24,735 bases of DNA, taken from Pseudomonas_S sp047607345. GTDB taxonomy: Bacteria > Pseudomonadota > Gammaproteobacteria > Xanthomonadales > Xanthomonadaceae. The stretch covers positions 1-24,735 of the forward strand of contig JASGDF010000191.1 in the NCBI GenBank assembly GCA_047607345.1. Direction: 5' to 3'. The notes beneath the pieces were generated by a model. The model ran no database searches, was not told the DNA's origin, and saw only the letters and a list, made by a program, of their open reading frames with translations. Made by a program: the position numbers and the translations under genes. Of this stretch, positions 7,970 to 15,910 are shown piece by piece (the stretch's first letter is position 1; the number at the start of each line of letters is the position of its first letter).

Positions 7970-8399
7970 GTTCGCCCGATGCGCTGGCGTTGGCGTCGAT
8001 GGCCGCGGCGCCGTTGGTGGCCGTCGCGTACGAGCCGATGGCCAGGGTCTGACCACCCGTGGCCGACGCGCCGCGCCCGATGGCGGTGCTGTTGGTGTCC
8101 GCGGTACTGCCGTAGCCGACGGCAGTGGCGTCCTTGCCGGCGGCCTGCGCTTCTGCGCCCAGGGCCGTGGCCTCCGACCTTTACGCGTTGGCCGACATGC
8201 CGATGGTCGTCAATCCTTCGCAGCTCGTGCTGTCGGTCTCGGTGGTGTCGCAGCCCACTTGGGCTGACGTGCCGATGGCGATGCTATGGACAGCGTCGGC
8301 GGCGGCAGAGTTACCCATAACGACGTTGCCATTGGCGTCGACGGATTGGGCGCGGACCAGCGGGGCCGCTAGGACCACCGCGAGGGTCAGCTGTTTCAT
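7970..8399 (-). pseudogene. Decayed YadA-type (trimeric autotransporter) adhesin head fragment
   Basis: From ATG 8399 the frame reads MKQLTLAVVLAAPLVRAQ, a plausible signal peptide, followed by YadA-head-like repeats of the form S-x-AIG-x-x-A (HSIAIGTSA, TTIGMSANA). A TAA at 8183-8181 interrupts it after 72 residues. In the same frame past the stop, the repeats resume clearly: ATALGAEAQAAG, ATAVGYGSTADT, STAIGRGASATG, TLAIGSYATATNG. They end near 7970 where the extragenic palindrome begins. No stalk or C-terminal membrane anchor follows, so no functional surface adhesin can be made. This is a remnant with both a nonsense change and a 3' truncation. Confidence 0.72.
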
Positions 8400-8594
8400 A
8401 GTACGTTCTTTGAAACTTGGGGGCGTCCCAAACAACGTATGGAATCTGGTGGTACCTGCAAGGCAGCCCTCGAGGATTTGCCGATCGGTCGGCGGTTTTT
8501 CCGCCCTGGTTCAGATCGCGAGGACCGTGAAATCCAGGATCTGCGGCCGGACCGGGAGGCTTACCGAGCCGGGCGAGCTTCAGATATTCTTCGA

Positions 8595-8690
8595 TCAAGT
8601 CGAGATCCGCGAACACCATTGTTCGCAGTCGGTGACCTTGCCGATCTGAGCAGCGCCGAACTTATAACCTTGACCAGCGGGCTGTTCCAT
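8595..8690 (-). CDS. Possible 31-residue small protein downstream of the AAA+ ATPase
   Basis: A short frame, MEQPAGQGYKFGAAQIGKV followed by TDCEQWCSRIST, begins 19 nt after the ATPase stop and has a strong ribosome site (AGGAG, 5 nt before ATG). The spacing and signal suggest translation in the same operon. It has two Cys residues and no recognisable domain. In the +1 frame, an open stretch beginning inside it (from 8619) encodes an amphipathic-looking MVFADLDLIEEYLKLARLGK, so the true product may be a longer protein broken by a single frameshift. I do not recognise a family. Confidence 0.4.
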   Translation of the reverse strand: MEQPAGQGYKFGAAQIGKVTDCEQWCSRIST

Positions 8691-8709
8691 GGGGACTCCT
8701 TTGCTGGAT

Positions 8710-11103
8710 TCATACGGCCGATTCGAGATCGGCCAAGGTCAATTTTAGGTCACGCGGATCCCCGGTCTCGGCCATCGCGCGTTGCACCGCCGCGCGCGTG
8801 GCGGTCGTGACCAGAGATTGGAGGTCGCGCCCCGATCGGCCCTCGGTAAGGGTCGCCAAATGGGTGCACGCAGCATCGACCTCGAATGCCAGGGGCTTCC
8901 CTGTCAATTGCAGGCGGAGGATCGCGGCCCGCGCGGTGACGTCCGGCAAGTCGATCAGGATTTTCCGTTCAAGGCGCGATCGCAGCGCGGCGTCGATGTG
9001 GTCTGGGTGATTGCTGGCGGCCAACAGGAAGACTTGGCCGTTCTTGGTCGCCACGCCGTCCAATTCCTGCAGGAGTTGGGCGACGATTTCCTCTGTGAAG
9101 GGATCGCCACCACCACGCTGCTTCGCCACGGCGTCCAGTTCGTCCAGGAAGAGAATGCAGGGTGCCTGTGCGCGGGCCTTGTCGAACAATTGCTTTACGT
9201 TGCCGCCACTTTGCCCGATGTAACCGGCTTTAAGATCGCTTGACGCCGCCGCCAGAAAGGACAGCCCCGCCTCGGATGCCAGAACGCGGGCGATTTGCGT
9301 CTTGCCCGTGCCGGGCGGCCCGTACAATAGGATACCTCGCGGTACCTGCACGCCGAGTTTACGCATATCTTCGGCGTGGACGAGTTCACGGCCGAGACTC
9401 TGGAATTCTCGCTTCAAAGTATCGGGGAGGATTAGATCGTCCCAGGTCAACGGCTGAACCGTGGTCGATCCCTTGCCCCTGGCTTTTTTCAAAGCCAAGG
9501 CAAATTCTTCCTGGGTCAGAGTCTCCCCGATGGCGTTGGCCGCGATTTTGGCCACCAAGGTGGAGAGATCGCGGCCGCTCATCCCCGAAGTGTCGCGCAC
9601 CCACTGGTCCGTGGCTTCGAATTGCAGCCGCGCCTTGGCGAATTCGGTGTTGAGGATTGTTCGGCGTCCGGCGGCGTCTGGTGGTCCAATCTCGATGGAT
9701 TCGGTGAAGCGCGACAACACAGCATTGTCGATCAGATCGTGGCGATTGGTCGCGCCGATGACAAACACCTTGCCCGCAGCTTGATCGAAACCATCCCACT
9801 CGCTCAAAAAGGTGTTCACCAAATCCGCGCCAAAACTGTCGCTGTGGGTCGAACCCCGGGCGGCGAACACACTTTCGCACTCATCGACAAACAAGATGGT
9901 CGGGGCTTTTTTCCTCGCATCGGCCCAGATGGCTTTCACCGCTTTCCCCGTCCCGCCGATCGCGGCGGCTTTTAGATCGGAGACGTTGGCGGCAACGAAA
10001 TTACACCCGGCGTTCTTGGCCAACTTCCGGGCGATGAGGGTTTTCCCGGTGCCCGGCGGTCCGTACAACAACAGTCCGCGCGGCGTCGGCGCGCGATTGG
10101 CCGCGAACGCGTCCACCAATTTCAGCACACCGTCCAAGGTGGCTTGGGGTAAGGCCACGCCGGTCCAATCACGCTCGATGTTCTGCAGGGTCTCGATCCG
10201 CCGTTCGAGGTATTGGATCTGACCTTGCCGGCCCAGCACGTCCTCGCCCTTGCGGGCGTATTCCAAGATCGCCGGCGCATGTTCTACGCTGGCCTCGGCC
10301 CTCCGGCCCGCCATGGCGGCCCATAAAGGCAACCGAGGATCGTCGGCGGCCAACTGGCCGAATGGGATGGTGTGGGCATCGAAACCGTCACGGGCAAATC
10401 GAGACAACAACACCATGTCGGCACCCTGGCGCAACGCCAAGAAACTGGCCCCAAACTGCGGTCCGTGCCCTTTGCCGATGTTGTAGTCGTCGTTGGTGGA
10501 CGTGCCAATGCCCGGGAAGAAAAACGCCCGATATGGAAAATCAGGGTTGTGACTTTCGTTGGGACCGATGGCCAGCAACGAGGGTGCCAGTGTGGCGTAT
10601 TCGTCGAGGGCGGCCCAGTCAGACGCCACGGTGGCCTTGGTGATTTTCTTTCGGCCAATCCACACCAAAAAAACGTACGGCACACCCACCAAGATCAGGG
10701 CAAACAACCACCGCCACCACACAACCTGACCAAAGGCGCCGCCCGGACCGAGGTACTTCAACGCTGTCCAAAACGACTGGCGATCCACCGACAAGCCAAA
10801 GACAGCGTAAAGGGTCCACACCCCAAACACCACCCGCCCCCACTTCCCACCTATAGCCTTGAACCACAATGCCGGCCACAGGCTGCTTTTCCACGCGCGG
10901 TCGTAACGGGCGGATTTTTCCGTCGCCACGTCGACTTGCACGACCTGTTGGAGATCCTCACCGATGCCGGCAAGCCGTTTTTCGTCTTCGTTGATGGCCG
11001 CCCATGCCTTGTCGTTTTCGGCCAACAAGCGGATCCGCTCCGACTGCATTTTTTTGATTTGGCCCTGCAAATACCCCACTGGGGCGTTGTCGCCATCGCT
11101 CAT
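8710..11103 (-). CDS. Membrane-anchored tandem AAA+ ATPase (Cdc48/Vps4-like modules)
   Basis: The 797-residue protein has, in order: a charged helical, possibly coiled-coil N-terminus (10-65); two transmembrane helices (about 88-106 and 131-149); an unassigned region (about 155-315); AAA1 with Walker A GPPGTGKT (348-355) and Walker B ILFVDE (403-408); and AAA2 with Walker A GPPGTGKT (595-602) and Walker B ILFLDE (650-655). AAA2 has an aromatic pore loop, Y628-I-G, whereas AAA1 has A381-I-G. Both have SRF/SRL-type arginine-finger regions near 465 and 710. This architecture suggests an ATP-driven unfoldase or remodelling machine at the inner membrane; there is no protease domain. The start has an AAGGA site. 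GC is visibly lower than in flanking genes (30 of 60 bases at 10501-10560 against 43 of 60 at 14641-14700), suggesting acquisition by transfer. The substrate is unknown. Confidence 0.85.
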   Translation of the reverse strand: MSDGDNAPVGYLQGQIKKMQSERIRLLAENDKAWAAINEDEKRLAGIGEDLQQVVQVDVATEKSARYDRAWKSSLWPALWFKAIGGKWGRVVFGVWTLYAVFGLSVDRQSFWTALKYLGPGGAFGQVVWWRWLFALILVGVPYVFLVWIGRKKITKATVASDWAALDEYATLAPSLLAIGPNESHNPDFPYRAFFFPGIGTSTNDDYNIGKGHGPQFGASFLALRQGADMVLLSRFARDGFDAHTIPFGQLAADDPRLPLWAAMAGRRAEASVEHAPAILEYARKGEDVLGRQGQIQYLERRIETLQNIERDWTGVALPQATLDGVLKLVDAFAANRAPTPRGLLLYGPPGTGKTLIARKLAKNAGCNFVAANVSDLKAAAIGGTGKAVKAIWADARKKAPTILFVDECESVFAARGSTHSDSFGADLVNTFLSEWDGFDQAAGKVFVIGATNRHDLIDNAVLSRFTESIEIGPPDAAGRRTILNTEFAKARLQFEATDQWVRDTSGMSGRDLSTLVAKIAANAIGETLTQEEFALALKKARGKGSTTVQPLTWDDLILPDTLKREFQSLGRELVHAEDMRKLGVQVPRGILLYGPPGTGKTQIARVLASEAGLSFLAAASSDLKAGYIGQSGGNVKQLFDKARAQAPCILFLDELDAVAKQRGGGDPFTEEIVAQLLQELDGVATKNGQVFLLAASNHPDHIDAALRSRLERKILIDLPDVTARAAILRLQLTGKPLAFEVDAACTHLATLTEGRSGRDLQSLVTTATRAAVQRAMAETGDPRDLKLTLADLESAV

Positions 11104-11159
11104 CCCAGATCGTCCTTACGAGTGTTCGTGCCGGTGTTCGCGCCCCAAGGTGCAGGCCG

Positions 11160-11186
11160 ATTCTACGCAAGATTAGAATGAAATAA
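11160..11186 (-). promoter_or_regulatory. Candidate promoter of the AAA+ ATPase gene
   Basis: On the minus strand, TAGAAT (11165-11160) could serve as a -10 box and TTATTT (11186-11181) as a weak -35, 15 nt apart, 57 nt before the start. The stretch is strikingly AT-rich for this contig. The spacing is short, so the call is tentative. Confidence 0.3.
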
Positions 11187-11385
11187 TGAGTTACTGCACG
11201 GCGATCCGTCGACGGGTTGGGTGGATCGGCCTGGCAGGGACAACGCGGGAGGAGCATCGGATCCAAAACGACGCCTAATCGCCTTGCTGACCGGCTGCGC
11301 CAAGGTAAGGTACTGGCCACGTCGGGCGGGATGTCGCACGCGGTGTTCGACGAGATGGAGACCTATTGCCGCATCCCACGCCGCC

Positions 11386-11429
11386 GCACGAACTTCTCAC
11401 CCCGCCCATGGGCGGCGGGCCGTTCGTGC
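11386..11429. repeat. Nested hairpin at the 3' end of the ankyrin fragment
   Basis: GCACGAAC (11386-11393) pairs with GTTCGTGC (11422-11429), enclosing a second palindrome CCGCCCATGGGCGG (11402-11415). It straddles the stop codon of the ankyrin-repeat frame and could terminate its transcript. Confidence 0.5.
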
Positions 11430-11731
11430 CGCGCCCTGGCGGAAGTCGCGCAGGACCATTTCGCGCTGCTGCTCGGCCAGTTCGATGGTCATGGCCGACC
11501 GATCGGCCGAAAGCCAGAGGTTGGGCGAGAACACCTGCTTGGTATAGGCACGGGCCAGATCGGCCGGGCTGTCGGCTTCCCGATTGATCCGCGTGGGGTC
11601 GGCGCCGTGCCGCAGGAGTTCCATCACGGCCCGATCCTGGTCCTTGGCCGTGGTGAAATGCAGGGCGGTGTTGCCCTCTTCGTCGCGGGCGTCGATGTCT
11701 TGGTGGAGAGCTTGGTGGATCTGCAGGTACC
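11397..11731 (-). pseudogene. 5'-truncated ankyrin-repeat gene fragment
   Basis: The minus-strand frame reads YLQIHQALHQ, then a good ankyrin repeat: DIDARDEEGNTALHFTTAKD (repeat start with the G-x-T-A-L-H turn), followed by DRAVMELLRHGADPTRINRE and SPADLARAY. A non-ankyrin tail continues to a TGA at 11397. There is no start codon at a sensible place. Upstream, the frame passes into an extragenic repeat (11732 onward), so the 5' part of the gene is missing. Internal ATGs at 11627 and 11624 lie mid-repeat and would give only a broken domain. Ankyrin repeats mediate protein binding; what this one bound is unknown. Confidence 0.65.
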
Positions 11732-11741
11732 CCGAAGGGGC

Positions 11742-11812
11742 GGATGAGGGTACGGGCGAAGCCTCGTGCAGTCAGACACTGCGAGGGCTTCGCCCTATAC
11801 CCTCACCCCAAC
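11742..11812. repeat. Long imperfect extragenic inverted repeat
   Basis: The left arm (GATGAGGGTACGGGCGAAGC, running on to GTGCAG) and the right arm (CTGCGAGGGCTTCGCCCTAT, running on to CCTCACC) are imperfect reverse complements of about 28 bp. The GGGCGGATGAGGG word next to the left arm recurs at 23355-23367, so this belongs to the genome's dispersed extragenic repeat family. It abuts the broken 5' end of the ankyrin fragment. Confidence 0.6.
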
Positions 11813-11829
11813 CCCCGCTCCGCGCCCGG

Positions 11830-11848
11830 CCCACGCCAGCGGCGTGGG
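11830..11848. repeat. Perfect 8-bp palindrome
   Basis: CCCACGCC-AGC-GGCGTGGG, one of three consecutive hairpins upstream of otsB. Confidence 0.7.
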
Positions 11849-11854
11849 CGCTCA

Positions 11855-11885
11855 ATGGCTTGCGCGCCAAAGGCGCGCAAGCCAT
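11855..11885. repeat. Perfect 14-bp palindrome with a 3-nt loop
   Basis: ATGGCTTGCGCGCC, AAA, then GGCGCGCAAGCCAT. It is a very stable hairpin on either strand, 74 nt before the otsB start, with no U-tract. It may insulate the trehalose operon from the accessory block or be another extragenic repeat. Confidence 0.75.
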
Positions 11886-11959
11886 GCCCCCGAGCCCCGA
11901 CGGGAGAGAGCTCATCCCCATAACTGGAATCTCACGCCCGCTGAAGCAAAATCGGTCGA

Positions 11960-12718
11960 ATGGACGACGCTTCGCCGCTTCCACCTCCGCCATCGCTGGA
12001 CGACGCCTGCGCGTTGTTCCTGGACGTCGATGGCACCCTGATCGCCTTCTCCGAACGCCCCGACCAGGTCCACCTGCTGCCCGCGGTACGCGAGGCCATC
12101 GGTGCGATCAGCGACCGCCTTCGCGGCGCGGTGGCGCTGGTCAGCGGCCGCCCACTGGCGCAGCTGGATGCCCTGTTCGCGCCGCTGCGGCTGCCCGCCG
12201 CCGGCCTGCACGGCCACCAGCTGCGCGGCGACGCGCAGGCGCGCGAGGCGCTGCCGGCCGAGCCGGACACCTCGGCGTTCCTGCACGATCTGCACCGGCG
12301 CGCCGCGCACATGGCGCGGGCCAACCCCGGCGTGCTGGTCGAGGACAAGGGTGCCAGCCTGGCGCTGCACTGGCGCTCGGCGCCGCAGGCCGGCGCGTCG
12401 GTGCTCGACTTCGCGCGCGCGCAGATCCCCGGCCTGCCCGGCTACCGCCTGCAACCCGGCGACCATGTCGTCGAGTTCGTCCCGGAAGGCAGCGACAAGG
12501 GCCGCGCGGTCGAGCAGTTGCTGCGCCAATCCAACTTCATCGGACGCCAGCCGGTGTTCGTCGGCGACGACCTGACCGACGAATTCGGCTTCGCCGCCGC
12601 CAACCGGCTCGGCGGCTGGAGCGTGCTGGTCGGCCGCCGCGCCGGCACCCAGGCGCGCTACGCGCTGCCCGGCATCGATGCCGTGCATGCCTGGCTGCAC
12701 GACAACGCCCGGTCATAG
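11960..12718 (+). CDS. otsB: Trehalose-6-phosphate phosphatase
   Basis: The 252-residue HAD-superfamily enzyme has motif I LFLDVDGTL (nucleophile D22, acid/base D24), motif II near VSGR (61-64), motif III GSDKG (K180) and motif IV VGDDLTDE (201-208). EDKGASLALHWR is typical of the OtsB cap. It removes phosphate from trehalose-6-phosphate made by OtsA. It is the first gene of the otsB-GH15-otsA operon, with the next gene starting 28 nt on. The ribosome site before ATG 11960 is weak. Length matches E. coli OtsB (about 266). Confidence 0.93.
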   Translation: MDDASPLPPPPSLDDACALFLDVDGTLIAFSERPDQVHLLPAVREAIGAISDRLRGAVALVSGRPLAQLDALFAPLRLPAAGLHGHQLRGDAQAREALPAEPDTSAFLHDLHRRAAHMARANPGVLVEDKGASLALHWRSAPQAGASVLDFARAQIPGLPGYRLQPGDHVVEFVPEGSDKGRAVEQLLRQSNFIGRQPVFVGDDLTDEFGFAAANRLGGWSVLVGRRAGTQARYALPGIDAVHAWLHDNARS

Positions 12719-12746
12719 CCCCTCCTCCCGACGCCGCCCGACGCCC

Positions 12747-14543
12747 ATGACTCCAGCAAACCCCGCACTCTCGAATCTCGACCTCGGCGTGATCGGCAAC
12801 GGCAGCTTCGGCGCGTTGATCGACAAGTCCGCACGGGTGGTATGGGGCTGCCTGCCGGCATTCGACGGCGACCCGGCGTTCTGCGCGCTGCTGTCGCCGC
12901 GCGAGCAGCAAGGCGGCGATTTCGCGATCGAGCTGGAAGGGCTGGTCAGCAGCGAGCAGCATTACCTCACCAATACCGCGATCCTGCGCACGGTGCTGCG
13001 CGACGACAACGGCGGCGCGGTCGAGGTGATCGACTTCGCGCCGCGCTGGCGCAACAACGGCCGCTTCTACCGCCCGGTCAGCCTCATCCGCCAGGTGCGC
13101 CCGCTGGCCGGCAACCCGCGCATCACCGTGCGGGTGCGCCCGCTCGCCGACTGGGGCGCACGCAGGCCCGAATCGACCTGGGGCAGCAACCACGTCCGCT
13201 GGCTGCTGCCGGAATTCACCTTGCGCCTGACCACCGACGTGCCGGTGCGCTTCGTGCGCGACGAGTTGCCGTTCGTGCTCAACCACCCCATCAGCCTGGT
13301 GCTGGGCGTGGACGAGTCGCTGGACCGCTCGCTGACCGGCTACGTGCAGGAGGCGCAGGAGCGCACCGAGGACTACTGGCGCGAGTGGGTACGCTACCTG
13401 TCGATCCCGCTGGACTGGCAGGACGCGGTGATCCGCAGCGCGATCACCCTCAAGCTGTGCCAGTACGAGGACAGCGGCGCGATCATCGCGGCGATGACCA
13501 CCTCGATTCCCGAGGCGCCTGACACCCCGCGCAACTGGGACTACCGCTACTGCTGGCTGCGCGATGCCGCGTTCGTGGTGCGCGCGCTCAACCGGCTCGG
13601 CGCGACCCGCACGATGGAGCAGTTCATCGGCTACATCTTCAACATCGCCAGCAACGATGGCACCCTGCAACCGCTGTACGGCATCGGCTTCGAGTCGCGG
13701 CTGGAGGAGCACGAGGTCGAATCGCTGGCCGGCTACCGCGGCATGGGCCCGGTGCGGCGCGGCAACCTGGCCTGGATCCAGCAGCAGCACGACGTCTACG
13801 GCAGCGTGGTGCTGGCCTCGACCCAGCTGTTCTTCGACCAGCGCTTGAAGGATCCGGGCGACGAACACACCTTCCGCCGGCTCGAGCCGCTCGGCGAGCG
13901 CGCCTACGCGCTGCACGACGTGCCCGACGCCGGGCTGTGGGAATTCCGCGGCCGCGCCGAGGTCCACACCTACACCGCGGCAATGTGCTGGGCAGCCTGC
14001 GACCGGCTGGCCAGAATCGCCCGCCGGGTCGGCCTGGAGGAGCGCTGCGGCTACTGGCGCGAGCGCGCCGAGACGATCCGCCAGCGTGTGCTGGACGAAG
14101 CCTGGAGCGAGCAGCGCGGCCACTTCACCGATACCCTGGGTGGGCATCGCCTGGACGCCTCGCTGCTGCTGCTCGCCGATATCGGCATCATCGAAAGCGG
14201 CGATCCGCGCTTCGTCGCCACGGTCGAGGCGATCGGCCGCGACCTCAAGCACGGCGACGCGCTGTACCGCTATGTCGCCGCCGACGACTTCGGCGAGCCG
14301 GAGACGAGCTTCACCATCTGCACGTTCTGGTACATCGACGCGCTGGCCTCGATCGGCCGGCTCGACGAGGCGCGCGCGCTGTTCGAGCGCGTGCTGGCGC
14401 GGCGCAATCACCTCGGCCTGCTGTCGGAGGACCTAGCGTTCGACGGCGGCGAGGCCTGGGGCAACTTTCCGCAGACCTATTCGCACGTCGGCCTGATCAT
14501 CGCCGCGATGCGGCTGTCGCGGAGCTGGCAGGAGGCATCATGA
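12747..14543 (+). CDS. Glycoside hydrolase family 15 protein (glucoamylase/trehalase type)
   Basis: The 598-residue protein has an N-terminal beta-sandwich region (about 1-220, beginning LDLGVIGNGSFGALID) and a C-terminal (alpha/alpha)6 barrel. Barrel signatures include NWDYRYCWLRDAAFVV, NLAWIQQQHDVYGSV, GLWEFRG with the probable general acid E399, and LLSEDLAFDGGEAWGNFPQT (read as two adjacent motifs) with the probable general base E561. Both catalytic Glu residues are therefore present. GH15 proteins of this bacterial branch include trehalases as well as glucoamylases, and the position between otsB and otsA favours trehalose or a related alpha-glucoside. It starts 28 nt after otsB and overlaps otsA by 4 bp (ATGA). 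The N-terminal extension back to 12678 overlaps otsB and is not used. Confidence 0.9.
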   Translation: MTPANPALSNLDLGVIGNGSFGALIDKSARVVWGCLPAFDGDPAFCALLSPREQQGGDFAIELEGLVSSEQHYLTNTAILRTVLRDDNGGAVEVIDFAPRWRNNGRFYRPVSLIRQVRPLAGNPRITVRVRPLADWGARRPESTWGSNHVRWLLPEFTLRLTTDVPVRFVRDELPFVLNHPISLVLGVDESLDRSLTGYVQEAQERTEDYWREWVRYLSIPLDWQDAVIRSAITLKLCQYEDSGAIIAAMTTSIPEAPDTPRNWDYRYCWLRDAAFVVRALNRLGATRTMEQFIGYIFNIASNDGTLQPLYGIGFESRLEEHEVESLAGYRGMGPVRRGNLAWIQQQHDVYGSVVLASTQLFFDQRLKDPGDEHTFRRLEPLGERAYALHDVPDAGLWEFRGRAEVHTYTAAMCWAACDRLARIARRVGLEERCGYWRERAETIRQRVLDEAWSEQRGHFTDTLGGHRLDASLLLLADIGIIESGDPRFVATVEAIGRDLKHGDALYRYVAADDFGEPETSFTICTFWYIDALASIGRLDEARALFERVLARRNHLGLLSEDLAFDGGEAWGNFPQTYSHVGLIIAAMRLSRSWQEAS

Positions 14544-15910
14544 GTCGATTGGTAGTGGTATCCAACCGGGTGGCGGTCCCGGGCGAGAGCCGGGCCGGCG
14601 GCCTGGCGGTCGGCCTGCTGGCCGCGCTCAAGGAACAGGGCGGCATCTGGTTCGGCTGGAGCGGCAAGACCGTGCGCAGCGACAGCGGCGCGCTGCACGA
14701 ACACAAGGACGGCGACATCCGCTTCGTCACGATGGACCTCAACAAGCGTGACCTCGACGCCTACTACAACGGCTTCGCCAACCGCACGCTGTGGCCGCTG
14801 CTGCATTTCCGGCTCGACCTGGTCGACTACGACCGCGCCACCCGCGACGGCTACCGTCGGGTCAACGCGCTGTTCGCCGAGAAGCTCACCCCGTTGCTGC
14901 GCGAGGACGACATCGTCTGGATCCACGACTACCACCTGATCCCGCTCGGCGCACTGCTGCGCGAGCGCGGCTTCGGCGGAAAGATCGGCTTCTTCCTGCA
15001 TGTGCCGATGCCCTCGGCCGACCTGGTGCAGGCGATGCCCGACCACGCCAGGCTGTTTCCGAGCCTGTACGCCTACGACCTGGTCGGCTTCCAGACCCAG
15101 CGCGACGTGGACCGCTTCCGCGCCTACGTGCGCCTGTTCGGCGGCGGCCAGCTGCTGGACGACGGCCTGGTCGAAGCGCCGGGAGGAAGGCGCTTCCACA
15201 CCGCCGCGTTCCCGATCGGCATCGATACCGAACTGATCGCGCGCCAGGCCAAGGCGGCGATGTCCAAGCAGGCGGTGCGCGACCTCAACGGCAGCCTGCA
15301 TGGCCGCCAGCTGGCGATCGGGGTGGACCGCCTGGACTACTCCAAGGGCCTGCCCGAGCGCTTCCTCGGCTTCGAGCGCTACCTCGACCGCCATCCCGAC
15401 CAGCGTGGCAGCCTGACCTACCTGCAACTGGCCCCGGTCTCGCGCGGCGAGGTCAACGAGTACCGCCAGCTGCGCAACCAGCTCGAGCAGATCGCCGGCC
15501 ACATCAACGGCGGCCACGCCGAGCCGGACTGGACCCCGCTGCGCTACGTCAACCAGAACTTCACCCATGCCACGCTGACCGGCTTCTACCGCTCGGCCGC
15601 GGTCGGGCTGGTGACCCCGCTGCGCGATGGCATGAATCTGGTCGCCAAGGAATACGTGGCCGCGCAGGACCCGCAGGATCCTGGCGTGCTGGTGCTGTCG
15701 CTGCTGGCCGGTGCGGCCGACGAGCTGAAGGAGGCCCTGCTGGTCAACCCGCACGACCTGGACGGCGTCGCCGACGCGATCGCCACCGCCGCCACGCTGG
15801 CCCGGCCCAAGCGCATCGAGCGCTGGCAGGCGATGATGGACCACCTGCGCCGCAACGACATCGGCCATTGGCGCCGACGCTACCTGGAGGCACTGATCTC
15901 CGGTACCTGA
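14540..15910 (+). CDS. otsA: Alpha,alpha-trehalose-phosphate synthase (GT20)
   Basis: The 456-residue enzyme transfers glucose from UDP-glucose to glucose-6-phosphate, giving trehalose-6-phosphate. It starts MSRLVVVSNRVAVP and contains AGGLAVGL (sugar-nucleotide loop), WIHDYHLIPL, FFLHVPMP, GVDRLDYSKGLPERF (phosphate-binding Arg and Lys) and LRDGMNLVAKEY (the conserved acidic nucleotide-ribose site). These are the full set of GT20 motifs. The start is decided by the GGAGG site at 14530-14534 and the ATGA overlap with the GH15 stop, which suggests coupled translation. A longer in-frame extension inside the GH15 gene is spurious. Trehalose made here would serve osmotic or desiccation protection. 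Confidence 0.95.
   Translation: MSRLVVVSNRVAVPGESRAGGLAVGLLAALKEQGGIWFGWSGKTVRSDSGALHEHKDGDIRFVTMDLNKRDLDAYYNGFANRTLWPLLHFRLDLVDYDRATRDGYRRVNALFAEKLTPLLREDDIVWIHDYHLIPLGALLRERGFGGKIGFFLHVPMPSADLVQAMPDHARLFPSLYAYDLVGFQTQRDVDRFRAYVRLFGGGQLLDDGLVEAPGGRRFHTAAFPIGIDTELIARQAKAAMSKQAVRDLNGSLHGRQLAIGVDRLDYSKGLPERFLGFERYLDRHPDQRGSLTYLQLAPVSRGEVNEYRQLRNQLEQIAGHINGGHAEPDWTPLRYVNQNFTHATLTGFYRSAAVGLVTPLRDGMNLVAKEYVAAQDPQDPGVLVLSLLAGAADELKEALLVNPHDLDGVADAIATAATLARPKRIERWQAMMDHLRRNDIGHWRRRYLEALISGT

Noticed and set aside
5448..8267. 939-codon plus-strand frame across the receptor
   Set aside because: It is the +2 shadow of the TonB receptor, Arg/Pro-rich and without recognisable motifs.
11217..11747. Plus-strand frame between the ATPase and otsB
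   Set aside because: It lies antisense to the ankyrin-repeat coding frame and shows no domain.
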